A DNA stretch of 52,023 bases from Verrucomicrobiaceae bacterium (GTDB lineage Bacteria > Verrucomicrobiota > Verrucomicrobiia > Verrucomicrobiales > V1-33), in assembly GCA_027483175.1 (NCBI GenBank), contig JAIXVE010000359.1, positions 1-52,023 on the forward strand, in the 5' to 3' direction. How positions within the stretch are numbered: position 1 is the first letter of the stretch; each line of letters starts with the position of its first letter. Shown here in pieces: positions 1 through 8,567 of the stretch. The notes beneath the pieces are model-generated. The model made no database searches and was not told where the DNA came from. It was given only the letters and a program-made list of their open reading frames with translations. Made by a program: the position numbers and the translations under genes.

Positions 1-185
1 AGGACGGCGAGCTGGGCCTGGAGTTCGGCGCGGCGTTTGAGGCTATCGCGGAGGAGGACGACGCGGGGAGCGGGGAGGGAGGCCGCGGGGGTGTCAGGGG
101 GGGCGGGTGCCTGAGCGGGTGCGAGAGAGAGCGTGCCGACGAGAGCGACGGCGGAGACGATGAGAGCGGAGAGGGCCCTGAGCAT
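1..185 (-). CDS. Secreted protein, N-terminal fragment (runs off the left edge)
   Basis: An open minus-strand frame starts at an ATG at 183-185 and stays open to base 1. The first residues (MLRALSALIVSAVALVGTL) form a typical Sec signal peptide with a likely cleavage site after AQA near residue 26, followed by a Pro/Ala-rich stretch and then a charged segment (RVVLLRDSLKRRAELQAQ) that could begin a helix. Only about 61 residues are visible, so no family can be named. It lies 46 bp downstream of the SAF-domain oxidoreductase gene on the same strand and may be co-transcribed with it. Confidence 0.6.
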   Translation of the reverse strand, partial: MLRALSALIVSAVALVGTLSLAPAQAPAPPDTPAASLPAPRVVLLRDSLKRRAELQAQLAV

Positions 186-231
186 GGGGTGGGCGGCGCG
201 GGGAGGGTTGAACCGGCGCGGCCGGAGCGGG

Positions 232-1566
232 TCAGGTGAGGGCGTCCTGACGTTTGAGGAGACGCTGGAGATCGGTGTCGGGGAACTCGATGTCAGCGAG
301 GGCGATGGGTTCGTCCTTGCGGTAGGCTTTTGTGAGGATGGCGGCTTTGGCGTGATCGCCGTGGCCTTCGCCTTCGAGAGCGCAGACGGGGACACCGCCG
401 CCTCGGGCGTCGGCTGCGGCGCAGGTTTCGACGAGCCCGTAGACTTCATCGCCGCCGATGCCGTGGAAGATGCGGGTGCCGGCGGGGAGGTCGGTTTTGG
501 CGTAGGCGTAGACGTCGCTGATTTTGGCGGCGGCTGGGGCGAGGACGGGTTTTTTGAGGAAGAAAGCCTGGGCGATGGCGCGCGGGGTTTCGAGGGTACA
601 GAGGTGATAGGGACGGTAGAAGAGGTAGTACCAGCCGCCGTTGGCCTGTTTGGAGGCGACGGCGTTGACCTTGTAGTAATTCATGAGGAAGTGGCGGTCG
701 GCGTCGTCCTGCCAGCCGACGACGTAGACACCGCCGCCTGGTTCTGCGTTGACGACGTAGTCGATGTGGCCGGTGGGGCTGGAGGCGTCGAAGTCGAAGA
801 GGTCGAGGACCTCTTTAACGTCTTTTTTGGCGCTGCCGAATTCATGACCGCGCATGCCTGGCTGGAGCGGGACGAGGCCGGCGCCGTTGCCGATGAGGGC
901 CATTTCGATATTGAGTTTAGTGCCGTCGGTGTAGGCGATGCACTGGATGACGGAGAGCTTGAGTTTGGCGGCGATTTCGCGTTTGGACTCTGCGACGGCG
1001 TGGCGTTCGAGGTAGCCTTTGATGTTGCCTGCCTGGACGATGCGGAAGCCCCAGAGTTCGATTTCCTCGATCATGGTGCTGAGGACACCGTGCTGGTCAC
1101 CGGCGTCGCTGGTGACGACGACGCCCTGTTTATCGGCCTCGTGTTTGAGGAGTTGGCCGAGGGCGAGATCGACCTCTGCGTTCATGAGGACGACGTGGGC
1201 TTTTTTGGCGATGGCGGCGAGGCAGAAGTGAGTAGCCGGGGCGATGGTGTTGGTGCATTCGACGAGGACGTCGAATTCGAGGTCCGGGAGAGCGAGGAGA
1301 GCGGCGGTGTCGAGGGAAGTCCAGACCTCGGATTTGGGGGTCCGAGGGGGGAGTGGGCCGGAGGTTGGGACGGGGATGCCGGAGCGGTTGGTGGAGGCGA
1401 GGCCTTTGGCGATGGCGTCGGTGGAGATATCGGTGATGAAGACGAGGTCCATGCCGGGGGTGCGGGCGACCTGCCATGCGACGCCGAGCCCCATGGCACC
1501 GCATCCGACAACACCGACCCGGATATTCTTACCGGATTTTTCGAAGGCCCTGAGCTGATTGATCAA
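232..1566 (-). CDS. Homoserine dehydrogenase-like NAD(P)-binding protein with C-terminal SAF domain
   Basis: The 444-residue product has an N-terminal Rossmann nucleotide-binding motif (VGVVGCGAMGLGVAWQ, about residues 17-32), an oxidoreductase-like middle, and a C-terminal SAF-type domain (about 365-435, around VYAYAKTDLPAGTRIF and AILTKAYRKDEPIALADI). This matches the cytosolic family called 'predicted homoserine dehydrogenase with C-terminal SAF domain' (COG4091 type), whose members act on sugar-acid or polyol derivatives more often than on homoserine; the substrate cannot be read from the sequence. The only start at the beginning of the conserved region is TTG at 1566, preceded by no strong ribosome site, so the exact start is uncertain. 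Codons are C-ending, as in the other native minus-strand genes. Distances are 171 bp to the upstream DUF1080 gene and 46 bp to the downstream secreted protein. Confidence 0.8.
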   Translation of the reverse strand: MINQLRAFEKSGKNIRVGVVGCGAMGLGVAWQVARTPGMDLVFITDISTDAIAKGLASTNRSGIPVPTSGPLPPRTPKSEVWTSLDTAALLALPDLEFDVLVECTNTIAPATHFCLAAIAKKAHVVLMNAEVDLALGQLLKHEADKQGVVVTSDAGDQHGVLSTMIEEIELWGFRIVQAGNIKGYLERHAVAESKREIAAKLKLSVIQCIAYTDGTKLNIEMALIGNGAGLVPLQPGMRGHEFGSAKKDVKEVLDLFDFDASSPTGHIDYVVNAEPGGGVYVVGWQDDADRHFLMNYYKVNAVASKQANGGWYYLFYRPYHLCTLETPRAIAQAFFLKKPVLAPAAAKISDVYAYAKTDLPAGTRIFHGIGGDEVYGLVETCAAADARGGGVPVCALEGEGHGDHAKAAILTKAYRKDEPIALADIEFPDTDLQRLLKRQDALT

Positions 1567-1737
1567 GCGAGTGGAAAGCTGGAGGTTGGAGGGTGCTGGG
1601 CAGCCGGGAGCGGCGGGACAGCGAGGGAAGCGGGGCGGCTACACTGAATCCGGGGCGCGCGCAAGTGCGAGCCTCCCGGGGAGGAGATTCGGCCCTTGTG
1701 CAGGAAAGGAGTGCTGAGCTGCGGCGGGGTGCCGGGA

Positions 1738-2700
1738 TTACTTTTTCTCGACGAGCCAGATGTTGCGGTACCGGATGGGGTTGCCGTGGTTCTGGAGGTG
1801 GAGCGGGCCGGGGTCTTTGCCGTCGCCGAGTGGTGCGGCGGTGGTGGCGTGGGGGAGTTCGACGTTGTCGTGGATGACGGTGCCGTTGTGTTTGACGGTG
1901 GTGCGGGCGTTGGCGGTTTTTTTACCGGAGGCATCGAAGGTGGCGGCGGTGAAGTCGATGTCGTAGGTTTGCCAGACGAGTGGGGGGAGGCACATGTTGA
2001 GGTCCGGGGCTTTGATGCTGTAGATGCCGCCGCATTCGTTGTTTTCGCCTTCGAGGCCGAAGGAATCGAGGACCTGGACCTCGAAGCGGCTCTGGTTGTA
2101 GAAGCCGGAGTTGCCGCGGTCCTGGCCGCGGGCTTTTGGTTTGTAGGGCAGCATGAATTCGAGGTGGATGTGGTAGCTGCCGAATTTCTGTTTGGAGTCC
2201 TGGCCTTCTTTGAGGAGTTTTTCGTCGGTCATGCCGCTGCCGTTCCATGCGTCGGTGTTGGAGCCGTCGAAGAGGACGACGGCGCCGGCGGGTGGTTTGG
2301 CGCCCATGGTGGGGCTGGAGCGGGTGACTTTTTCGAGGGAATCGCTGCCGAAGGTGACCTTGCCGTCTTTGGCGGTGCCTTCGAGGGAACCGAGGACGAC
2401 TCTGATAGCGCTTTTGCCGTTACCGGCGGTGCCTTTGACGCGGGAGGCTTTGTTGCCGTCCCAGCCAGCGCCGGGGAGGCCGCCTGGGTAGAGGATGGCG
2501 AGGAATTTGCCATCGCCTTCGGCGACGAGCTGGAGCCCGTGTTTTTTGCCGGCGATGGAGCCAGCGTACTCGCCCTGGATGGCGAAGTCGGCGTCGGCTT
2601 TAGCGGCTTCGGCTGGGTCGATGAAGAGCCCCTTGGGTTCCTCGGCGTGGATGGGGAGGAGGGAGAGGAGGAGGGAGGAGAAGAGCAGGGATTTTTTCAT
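1738..2700 (-). CDS. Secreted DUF1080 protein (3-keto-disaccharide hydrolase fold)
   Basis: The 320-residue product starts with a Sec signal peptide (MKKSLLFSSLLLSLLPIHAEE). The C-terminal 190 residues carry the concanavalin-like DUF1080 features: VVLFDGSNTDAWNG, FQLEFMLPY-like HIHLEFMLPYKPKARGQDRG, NSGFYNQSRFEVQVLDSFG, and the terminal IRYRNIWLVEK. Family members (PF06439) include enzymes that cleave 3-keto-glycosides; others act as carbohydrate-binding modules. A 130-residue N-terminal region of unclear fold precedes the domain. The ATG at 2698-2700 overlaps the stop of the upstream Nudix gene (ATGA), which indicates translational coupling; an in-frame start further upstream would lie inside that gene and was rejected. 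Confidence 0.85.
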   Translation of the reverse strand: MKKSLLFSSLLLSLLPIHAEEPKGLFIDPAEAAKADADFAIQGEYAGSIAGKKHGLQLVAEGDGKFLAILYPGGLPGAGWDGNKASRVKGTAGNGKSAIRVVLGSLEGTAKDGKVTFGSDSLEKVTRSSPTMGAKPPAGAVVLFDGSNTDAWNGSGMTDEKLLKEGQDSKQKFGSYHIHLEFMLPYKPKARGQDRGNSGFYNQSRFEVQVLDSFGLEGENNECGGIYSIKAPDLNMCLPPLVWQTYDIDFTAATFDASGKKTANARTTVKHNGTVIHDNVELPHATTAAPLGDGKDPGPLHLQNHGNPIRYRNIWLVEKK

Positions 2701-3311
2701 GGGAGGATGAGGTGGAGGTGGTCGAGGCAGATCTGGCTCCATGATTCGAGCTGGTCGCGGCGAGCGGCCAGGGAATCGAGGGAGAGGAAAGAGAGGTCGG
2801 TGATGGGGGCTTCGTTGGCGGCGACGTCTGGGGAGGCTAGGTTGAAGAGGTGGACGATGCCGATGTGGACCTTGCCGACGTCATTGGAGTCATCGTTGAT
2901 GAGGGCGACGATGTTCTGGGAGAAGGGCGAGTTGATGATGAGTTCCTCGTTCATTTCGCGTTCGACGCCTGTCATGTAGGTGTCTTTTTCGAGGGAGGCC
3001 TGGGCGGCGTCTTCGGCGTTGATGTGGCCGCCGATGCCGAGGGAGCCTTTGGCGGCGAGGCGTTTTTCGCCGCCTTTCGAGCCTCTGACGTAGTGGAGGA
3101 GGTGGCCGTTGTGGTGGAAGAGGGCGTAGGGGATGATCTGCTTGTGGGAAGGATCGTCTTCTGCGGCGTCTCTGGCGAGGAAGTGGTTGTTGGCCGGGTT
3201 GAGGAAGGCAGGGAGGTAGCGGTCGACGTCGGTGGAGAGACCGTTGAAGGCACCGAGATCGTCGAAGAGACGGCGGGGGATTACGAGGACGCGTTCGTCA
3301 GGCCAGCGCAT
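2697..3311 (-). CDS. Nudix (MutT)-type phosphoesterase-like protein
   Basis: The 204-residue cytosolic product begins MRWPDERVLVIPRRLFDDLG. It holds a Nudix-like box: GGHINAEDAA, then, after a spacer, YMTGVEREMNEELIIN, with the REx2EE core that binds the metal. The rest resembles proteins labelled 'predicted phosphoesterase, MutT family' (COG4112), of unknown substrate. The chosen ATG at 3309-3311 begins the conserved region; the longer frame upstream has a low-complexity Pro/Ser/Arg extension and is unlikely to be translated. Its stop overlaps the start of the secreted DUF1080 gene by 4 bp, so the two are probably translated together although one product is cytosolic and the other exported. 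Confidence 0.78.
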   Translation of the reverse strand: MRWPDERVLVIPRRLFDDLGAFNGLSTDVDRYLPAFLNPANNHFLARDAAEDDPSHKQIIPYALFHHNGHLLHYVRGSKGGEKRLAAKGSLGIGGHINAEDAAQASLEKDTYMTGVEREMNEELIINSPFSQNIVALINDDSNDVGKVHIGIVHLFNLASPDVAANEAPITDLSFLSLDSLAARRDQLESWSQICLDHLHLILP

Positions 3312-3459
3312 GGGAGAGGGATGGGGGAAGCGGGAATGGTTCGGGAGAGAACGAGAGTTGGGGACCGATGGTGCGTGTCGAGGGGACCGCAAGCGACAGC
3401 GGGGGCCGCGGGCGCGGGGCTGGCGGGGTGTGGAGTGGCCCAGTTGGGGAGTTGGGCGG

Positions 3460-3816
3460 TCAGTCGCGTTTGATGCGACCGCCGAGGGAGAGGATGCGGG
3501 CGTTGGCTTTGGCGGCTTCAGCTTCGGCGATGTTGCCCATCTTGACGTGGACCTGGGAGAGGGCGGTCCATGCGAGGAGGTCGTTGGGGCGGAGGTCGGT
3601 GGCCATCATGGCGGCACCGAGGGCGCCTTTGAGGTCGCTGGAGCGCATGAGGACCATGCCGAGGCCGTGCCATGCGTCGAAGCAGGCTGGGTCGAGGGCG
3701 GTGGCGTCGCGGAAGAGGGCGGCGGCCCCGTCGAGGTCGCCGGTGGCGACGCAGCCGCTGGCGTCGTCGAGGAGGTCGGCGAGAGGTGAGGGGTCGTCCG
3801 TGGGGGTAGTGGACAC
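3460..3816 (-). CDS. Small tetratricopeptide-repeat protein
   Basis: The 118-residue product starts with GTG at 3816 and has about three TPR-like helix pairs (ASGCVATGDLDGAAALFRDA, then DAWHGLGMVLMRSSDLKGAL, then LAWTALSQVHVKMGNIAEAE). There is no signal peptide, so it is likely a cytosolic scaffold for protein-protein contacts. It begins 9 bp after the stop of the PpiD-like chaperone gene and is very probably co-transcribed with it. TPR proteins of this size give no specific function. No ATG is available in frame; the GTG start is inferred from the spacing. Confidence 0.8.
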   Translation of the reverse strand: MSTTPTDDPSPLADLLDDASGCVATGDLDGAAALFRDATALDPACFDAWHGLGMVLMRSSDLKGALGAAMMATDLRPNDLLAWTALSQVHVKMGNIAEAEAAKANARILSLGGRIKRD

Positions 3817-3825
3817 GATGGTGGT

Positions 3826-5562
3826 TCAGCGGACTTCGACGGCGGCGTCGCGTCTGGAGGAGAACCATGCCTGGAAGACCGGGCTAGGTGGGGAGAAGGG
3901 GGAACCGTTGTCGCCGGCGGTGAGGTTTTTGGCGAGGTTCTTTTTATCCTCTTCCATTTTTGGGTCTTTGGGGAGTTCCTTTTTGGCGACGTGGATGAGG
4001 AGGAGGCCTTCGGGGACTTCCTGGGGCTCGGAGGTTTCGCCGGCGTTGAGTTCGTTGCACTTGGCGAGGACGACCTTCTGGTTGGCTAGGCCTGTGGGTG
4101 GCTTGGTGCCGGAGAAGACGGGGATTTCGCCTGCGGTGAGGCCGGCGGCGGTGGTGGCTTCGGTGAAGGATTTGCCGGCTTTGACGGCTTCGTCGATGGC
4201 GGTGCGGGCCTTGGTGGCGGCGTCTTTGAGGGCTGCGGCGACCTTGGTTTCCTTGAGTTTGGCGGTGATTTTTTCCTTTACCTGGTCGAGCGGGAGGATG
4301 CCGGCCTTGGTGATGGAAGCGATTTCGAAGAGACACCAGCCGTCGGCGGTCTGGACAGGGTCAGCGGGGCCGGGTTCTGCGGAGAACATGGCTTCGATGG
4401 CTGCGGCCTGGGCTTTGAGGGCTTCCGGGGGAGCGGCTTTGGTGAATTCGGCTTGGGTGGCTTCGAAGCCAGCGCCTTTGGCGGCTTCTTCGAAGGGTTT
4501 TGGGCCGCGGTCGTCGGCGAAGAGAGCGGTGGCGAGGGCGTCGACCTTGGCGACCCAGTCTTTCTCGGCGGCGAGATGGGTTTCCATGGCCTTGGTGTGA
4601 TCGTCGAGGGCCTTGGTGTAGGTTTCCTGGAGTTTTTTGAATTCCTCTTCCTTGGCCTTTTTCTGGGCTTCGTCGGTGATTTTGGAGAGGTCTTCCTGGA
4701 CTGGGGCGACGGGAGCGGTGGGCGGTTTCGGCTTGGCGCTGAAGACGAATTTCACCGAGCGTTTTTCGTCGGAGAGGACGACTGGGTCCGGGGTGGGAGC
4801 AGGTTCGCCTTCTTTCGGGGTGGCTTCGGACTTGGCTTTTTCGGCGTCGTAGAACTTCTGGATTTCGTCGTCGGTGACGGCTTGCTCGGCGAACTTGGTT
4901 TTTTCGGCGAGGGCGGTGAAGGCGGTGGTTTTGACGTGTTGGCTGGCGTAGTAGTCGTCGACTTCGGCCGGGGAAGGAGCGAAGGAACCGCCGACGAGTT
5001 TGCTGAGTTTCTGGAAGATGATGATGTCGTGGGCGAGCGTGAAGAGCTTGCGTTCGGTGGTGGTTTTGTCACCGAGGTTGCCGTTGGCGAGGAAGGCTTC
5101 GTATTTGGAGCTGTCGAAGCGGCCGTTGGATTTGAAGGCACCGAGTTCCTGGACCATGCGGGAGACGTCTTCGCGGTCTGCGGCGATGCCGAGGCGTTTG
5201 GCCTCTTCGCGCATGACCATGACGTTGTAGGAGAAGTCGAGGTCGTCGCCGGAGTTGCGATTGGTGCTGGTGTAGCGGTTGGAGATGGAGCTGATGGTAT
5301 TGACGAATTTCTGGGATGGATCGGAGAAGCGAGCCATGTAGTCGTTGCCCTCGATCATGCCGCCGAGGCGCATGGCGACAGCGCCCATTTCGTCGATGGC
5401 CTGTTTTTCGCCTGCGGTGAAGTCGCGGCCGTAGATGTTGCCGATGCGGGTGCCTGAGCCCATCCTCTGATTGGGGTTGTAGAGGAAGGTGAAGGAAACG
5501 ATGACCACGGCTGCGATGACGGACATCAGGACGTAGTGGTGCTTGCGGAGGGTCTCGAGCAT
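3826..5562 (-). CDS. Membrane-anchored SurA/PpiD-like periplasmic folding protein
   Basis: The 578-residue product has a short cytoplasmic N-terminus, one membrane helix (about residues 11-27, YVLMSVIAAVVIVSFTFLY), then a SurA_N-type helical domain (about 45-190, including GIAADREDVSRMVQELG). The middle (about 235-420) has a charged coiled-coil segment and only a weakly recognisable parvulin region (VQTADGWCLFEIASI). This layout is that of PpiD and SurA, which hold outer-membrane and periplasmic proteins during folding. A canonical parvulin active site is not visible, so it may work as a chaperone rather than an isomerase. It follows adk by 117 bp and precedes the TPR gene by 9 bp. Confidence 0.82.
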   Translation of the reverse strand: MLETLRKHHYVLMSVIAAVVIVSFTFLYNPNQRMGSGTRIGNIYGRDFTAGEKQAIDEMGAVAMRLGGMIEGNDYMARFSDPSQKFVNTISSISNRYTSTNRNSGDDLDFSYNVMVMREEAKRLGIAADREDVSRMVQELGAFKSNGRFDSSKYEAFLANGNLGDKTTTERKLFTLAHDIIIFQKLSKLVGGSFAPSPAEVDDYYASQHVKTTAFTALAEKTKFAEQAVTDDEIQKFYDAEKAKSEATPKEGEPAPTPDPVVLSDEKRSVKFVFSAKPKPPTAPVAPVQEDLSKITDEAQKKAKEEEFKKLQETYTKALDDHTKAMETHLAAEKDWVAKVDALATALFADDRGPKPFEEAAKGAGFEATQAEFTKAAPPEALKAQAAAIEAMFSAEPGPADPVQTADGWCLFEIASITKAGILPLDQVKEKITAKLKETKVAAALKDAATKARTAIDEAVKAGKSFTEATTAAGLTAGEIPVFSGTKPPTGLANQKVVLAKCNELNAGETSEPQEVPEGLLLIHVAKKELPKDPKMEEDKKNLAKNLTAGDNGSPFSPPSPVFQAWFSSRRDAAVEVR

Positions 5563-5679
5563 GGCGTGCGGGTCTGGAAAGCGGTTGGAGGGGCGATGAG
5601 GCGCGGAGGCCTTGAAAGGGAGGCGAACGTATGGGGGCGGGGAGAGGCGGGCAACTGGATTTTGGGGGAGCCGCGGAGG

Positions 5680-6312
5680 TCAGTGGACTTCTTCTGCGGA
5701 GGCCTTGAATTCGTCGAGGGAGATGATGCGGCTGAGGATGGTGTGGAAGACGATGGCCGGGTGCTGGGTGGCGTCGATGTCGGTGATGCGTTCGCGCGGG
5801 TAGAAGTCGAGCATGGGTTTGGATTCGGCTTCGTAGGTGCGGATGCGGCGTTCGATGGTTTCGTCGCGAGCGTCGTCGAAGCGGTTTTCCTTGAGGGCGC
5901 GTTTGCGGATACGGCGGTGGAGTTCCTGGCGGTCCGGGCAGGAGAGGTGGAAGACGTGGAGGACGTCGATGAAGGGGGCCATGAGGCGGGCCTGTTCGAC
6001 GTTTCTGGGGATGCCGTCGAGGACGAGGAAGTCGATGTCTGGCTTGAAGAGGTGGCTTTCGGCGCGGGAGTCGATGTTGGCTTTCCAGAGTTGGACGGTG
6101 AGTTCGTCTGGGACGAGTTCGCCGCGCATGGAGTATTCGACGAATTTCTGGCCGAGGGGGGTACGGGTATCGAGGGCGCGGAAGACCTCGCCGCAAACGA
6201 AGTGGATGAAGCGTGGGATGCGGCCGAGGATTGCACCCTGGGTGCCTTTGCCGCTGCCGGGGGCACCGAACATGAGGATGGTTTTGAAGCGCGCGTCTTT
6301 GTGGTTGCTCAT
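5680..6312 (-). CDS. adk: Adenylate kinase
   Basis: The 210-residue cytosolic product catalyses ATP + AMP to 2 ADP. The P-loop GAPGSGKGTQ lies near residues 16-25. An AMP-binding region (HFVCGEVFRALDTRTPLGQ) and the conserved LVLDGIPRNVEQA segment follow. The LID region (RKRALKENRFDDARDETIERRI) is short and lacks the four-cysteine zinc site of long-LID enzymes. The ATG at 6310-6312 (MSNHKDARFKTILM) fits the family length; a longer open frame upstream runs into the divergent promoter region and is rejected. It is divergent from rdgB with 89 bp between the two starts. Confidence 0.93.
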   Translation of the reverse strand: MSNHKDARFKTILMFGAPGSGKGTQGAILGRIPRFIHFVCGEVFRALDTRTPLGQKFVEYSMRGELVPDELTVQLWKANIDSRAESHLFKPDIDFLVLDGIPRNVEQARLMAPFIDVLHVFHLSCPDRQELHRRIRKRALKENRFDDARDETIERRIRTYEAESKPMLDFYPRERITDIDATQHPAIVFHTILSRIISLDEFKASAEEVH

Positions 6313-6401
6313 GGGGTGACGGGAGGCAGAGGAATGGGTGCCGCGGAGGCGGGGCGACTGTCCTAAAGCCTCCGGGGCGGAAGGAAACCACAAATTTTGC
6401 C

Positions 6402-7010
6402 ATGCCGGAACAACCTCGACGCATCGTCATTGCCACGCATAACCGACACAAGACCGGGGAGTTCCGGGAGCTTTTGGGGAGCGGGTGGGAGGTGGAGGAT
6501 CTGAAGGATCATCCGGGGTTGGTGTCGCCTGAGGAGACAGGGGAGACGTTTGAGGAGAATGCGGCGATCAAGGCGCTGGCGGCGGCGGCGGAGCTGGGGC
6601 CGGAGGTGCTGGTGGTGGCGGATGATTCTGGTTTGGAGGTGGATGCGCTGGGCGGGCGGCCGGGGGTGTATTCGGCGCGGTATGCGGGAGAGGGGGCCGG
6701 GGACGGGGAGAATCTGGCGAAGGTGCTAGGGGAGCTGGCGGCGGCTGGGGTGAGCGGGGAGGCACGGCGGGCGAGGTTCCGGTGTGTGCTGGTGGTGGCG
6801 CGTGGGCGGGAGGTGCTGGGGGTTTTTGATGGGGCGGTGGAGGGGATGCTGGCTGAGGAGGCGCGTGGGAGCGGGGGATTTGGTTATGATCCGGCGTTTG
6901 TGCCGGAGGGTGAGACGGGGACGTTCGGGGAACTGCCGGCGGCGGTGAAGCATGGGATGAGTCACCGGTCGCGGGCGGTGGGGAAGCTGGTGGCGTGGCT
7001 GGGGAGTTGA
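6402..7010 (+). CDS. rdgB: XTP/dITP pyrophosphatase (RdgB/HAM1)
   Basis: The 202-residue product is the house-cleaning enzyme that hydrolyses non-canonical purine triphosphates (ITP, dITP, XTP) to monophosphates. The family motifs are all present: THNRHKTGEFRELL at the N-terminus, ADDSGLEVDALGGRPGVYSARYAG, GGFGYDPAFVPEG, and the C-terminal SHRSRAVGKL. Codons are almost all G-ending (GTG, CTG, GCG, GGG), typical of native plus-strand genes here. The ATG at 6402 is preceded by a purine-rich AAGGAAA 15-20 bp upstream, a weak ribosome site. The gene ends 119 bp before the end of the convergent DUF1501 gene. Confidence 0.95.
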   Translation: MPEQPRRIVIATHNRHKTGEFRELLGSGWEVEDLKDHPGLVSPEETGETFEENAAIKALAAAAELGPEVLVVADDSGLEVDALGGRPGVYSARYAGEGAGDGENLAKVLGELAAAGVSGEARRARFRCVLVVARGREVLGVFDGAVEGMLAEEARGSGGFGYDPAFVPEGETGTFGELPAAVKHGMSHRSRAVGKLVAWLGS

Positions 7011-7129
7011 TGGGGAGATGGGGGTGATTTGTGAGGAGCACCCTAACTTTTAGGGCGTTCCGTGGCACTGGCGGCTGATGCGGGGAGAATGGGTGGTGGA
7101 GTGATGGGAAGGTTCGGCGCGGGGAGGAA

Positions 7130-8497
7130 TCAGGCGATGATGCCGGAGACGATCTGCCCGTAGTTGTCGGTGAGGCGGAAGTCGCGGCCGTTGTAGCGAT
7201 AGGTGAGGTGGGTGTGATCGAAGCCGAGCAGGCGCAGGATGGTGGCGTGGAGGTCGTGGAGGTGGACGGGGTCTTTCGCGGGTTCGGCTCCGAGTTCATC
7301 GCTTTCGCCGTAGGAGGTACCGGCCTTAACGCCTCCGCCGGCCATCCAGCAGCAATAGACCTTGCTCCAGTGGTCGCGACCGCTGGAGTCGTTGATGCGG
7401 CCGGCGGTGTTGGGCGGGCGGCCGAACTCGCCGCCCCAGATGACGAGGGTTTCGTCGAGCAGGCCCTTTTGCTTCAGATCGGCGATGAGCGCGGCGGCGG
7501 GCTGGTCGACGGCTTGGGAGGTTTTGCCGATGCTGGCGACGAGGTTGCTGTGATGATCCCAGCCACCGGCTTCCACCTGCACAAAGCGCACGCCGCGCTC
7601 CACGAGGCGACGCGCGCAGAGGAGTTTTGCGGCGAGTTCGCCTTTGCCATAGGCTTCGCGGATGGCCTTCGGCTCTTTGGCGATGTCGAAGGCGTCGGTG
7701 GCCGCGGTCTGCATCTGAAATGCCAGCTCGAAGGATTCGATGCGGGCTTCGAGTTGCTCATCGCGCTGCACGGATTTCATGTGGCGCTCGTTGAGGCCGC
7801 GCACGAGGTCGAGTTGTGCGCGTTGCTGGTCGAGCGAGGAGAATTCGCTGCGCAGATTGCTCAGCACCTTGTCCACGGGCGTGTTGGCTTTGAATTCGGT
7901 CTTTGCGCCCTGATACAGGCTGGGCAGAAAGGCGGACTGGCGCAGTTCCGGTGCGCCGCCGAGGGCGACGAAGCCGGGCAGATTCTGATTTTCCGTGCCG
8001 AGCCCGTAGAGCAGCCACGAGCCGAGGGAAGGCCGCGTGAGCACGGCGGAGCCGGTGTTCATGAACTTCGCGCCAGGACCGTGTGCGGGGATTTCGCTGT
8101 GCAGCGAGCGCACGATGCAGAGTTCATCGGCGACCTTTTGCAGATGGGGAAAGAGTTCGCTGATTTCGAGCCCCGACTTGCCGCAGCGCTGAAACTGGAA
8201 CGGCGACGGCCAGAGCACACCGCTGAATCCGGCGGCGGTCTGGTCGCGGAATTTTTCAAGCGTCGGTTTGTAATCAAAGGTGTCGAGGTGCGACGGCGCA
8301 CCGCCTGCGAAGATGTGAATGACATGCTTCGCCTTGCAGGGGAGAGGGGGCTTCCTCGGCGCGAGTGGGCTCTGGGCGCTAGCATTATCGGTGAAGAGGG
8401 CGCCGAGGGCGAGGGTGCCGAGGCTCATGCCGGTGCGCTGGAGGAAGCCGCGGCGGGTCGTCGGGAGCGGAAGCTGATGGGAGCAGAGTGGGGGCAT
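7130..8497 (-). CDS. DUF1501 Tat-exported protein
   Basis: The 455-residue product has a Tat signal (TTRRGFLQRTGMSLGTLALG, about residues 13-32) ending near ALFTDNASAQ. The rest is a DUF1501 domain, a sulfatase/alkaline-phosphatase-like fold: KHVIHIFAGGAPSHLDTFDY, NTGSAVLTRPSLGSWLLYGLG, VEAGGWDHHSN, VIWGGEFGRPPN, INDSSGRDHWSKVYCCWMAGG. In PVC genomes DUF1501 genes usually sit beside a PSCyt1/DUF1549/DUF1553 gene; here that partner lies 2.4 kb upstream on the same strand, separated by a DUF1016 gene and a plus-strand ThuA gene. The biochemical activity is unknown. The ATG at 8495-8497 is preceded at 11 bp by the shared 31-bp leader. The codon mix is less skewed than in flanking genes. Confidence 0.9.
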   Translation of the reverse strand: MPPLCSHQLPLPTTRRGFLQRTGMSLGTLALGALFTDNASAQSPLAPRKPPLPCKAKHVIHIFAGGAPSHLDTFDYKPTLEKFRDQTAAGFSGVLWPSPFQFQRCGKSGLEISELFPHLQKVADELCIVRSLHSEIPAHGPGAKFMNTGSAVLTRPSLGSWLLYGLGTENQNLPGFVALGGAPELRQSAFLPSLYQGAKTEFKANTPVDKVLSNLRSEFSSLDQQRAQLDLVRGLNERHMKSVQRDEQLEARIESFELAFQMQTAATDAFDIAKEPKAIREAYGKGELAAKLLCARRLVERGVRFVQVEAGGWDHHSNLVASIGKTSQAVDQPAAALIADLKQKGLLDETLVIWGGEFGRPPNTAGRINDSSGRDHWSKVYCCWMAGGGVKAGTSYGESDELGAEPAKDPVHLHDLHATILRLLGFDHTHLTYRYNGRDFRLTDNYGQIVSGIIA

Positions 8498-8508
8498 GCC
8501 AGTCTTTG

Positions 8509-8539
8509 TTTGCCGGAGGGGTGGGAATCTCACGGGGAA
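8509..8539 (-). promoter_or_regulatory. Conserved 31-bp leader element, copy 1 (before DUF1501)
   Basis: Read in the gene direction it is TTCCCCGTGAGATT followed directly by CCCACCCCTCCGGCAAA, and it ends 11 bp before the DUF1501 start codon. It is identical over 31 bp to the element before the DUF1549 gene (13900-13930) and matches 25 of 31 positions of the one before the ECF sigma gene (16273-16303). Its constant place next to the start codon suggests a transcribed leader or operator rather than a mobile repeat. The role is inferred. Confidence 0.7.
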
Positions 8540-8567
8540 TCTGGCGAGTTGCCTTCCGGCCCGTCTG

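Noticed and set aside
133..1647. Long plus-strand open frame opposite the SAF-domain oxidoreductase gene
   Set aside because: Its protein is a Gly/Val/Asp/Glu-rich antisense image of the real gene, caused by the strand bias. Similar long antisense frames at 1696-2979, 4453-5457, 19224-19919, 21663-22982, 24487-26118, 26478-27698 and 32688-33848 were rejected for the same reason.
7040..7056. Inverted repeat CCCTAA/TTAGGG between rdgB and the DUF1501 gene as a terminator
   Set aside because: The stem is only 6 bp and AT-rich with no T-run in either direction; too weak to call.
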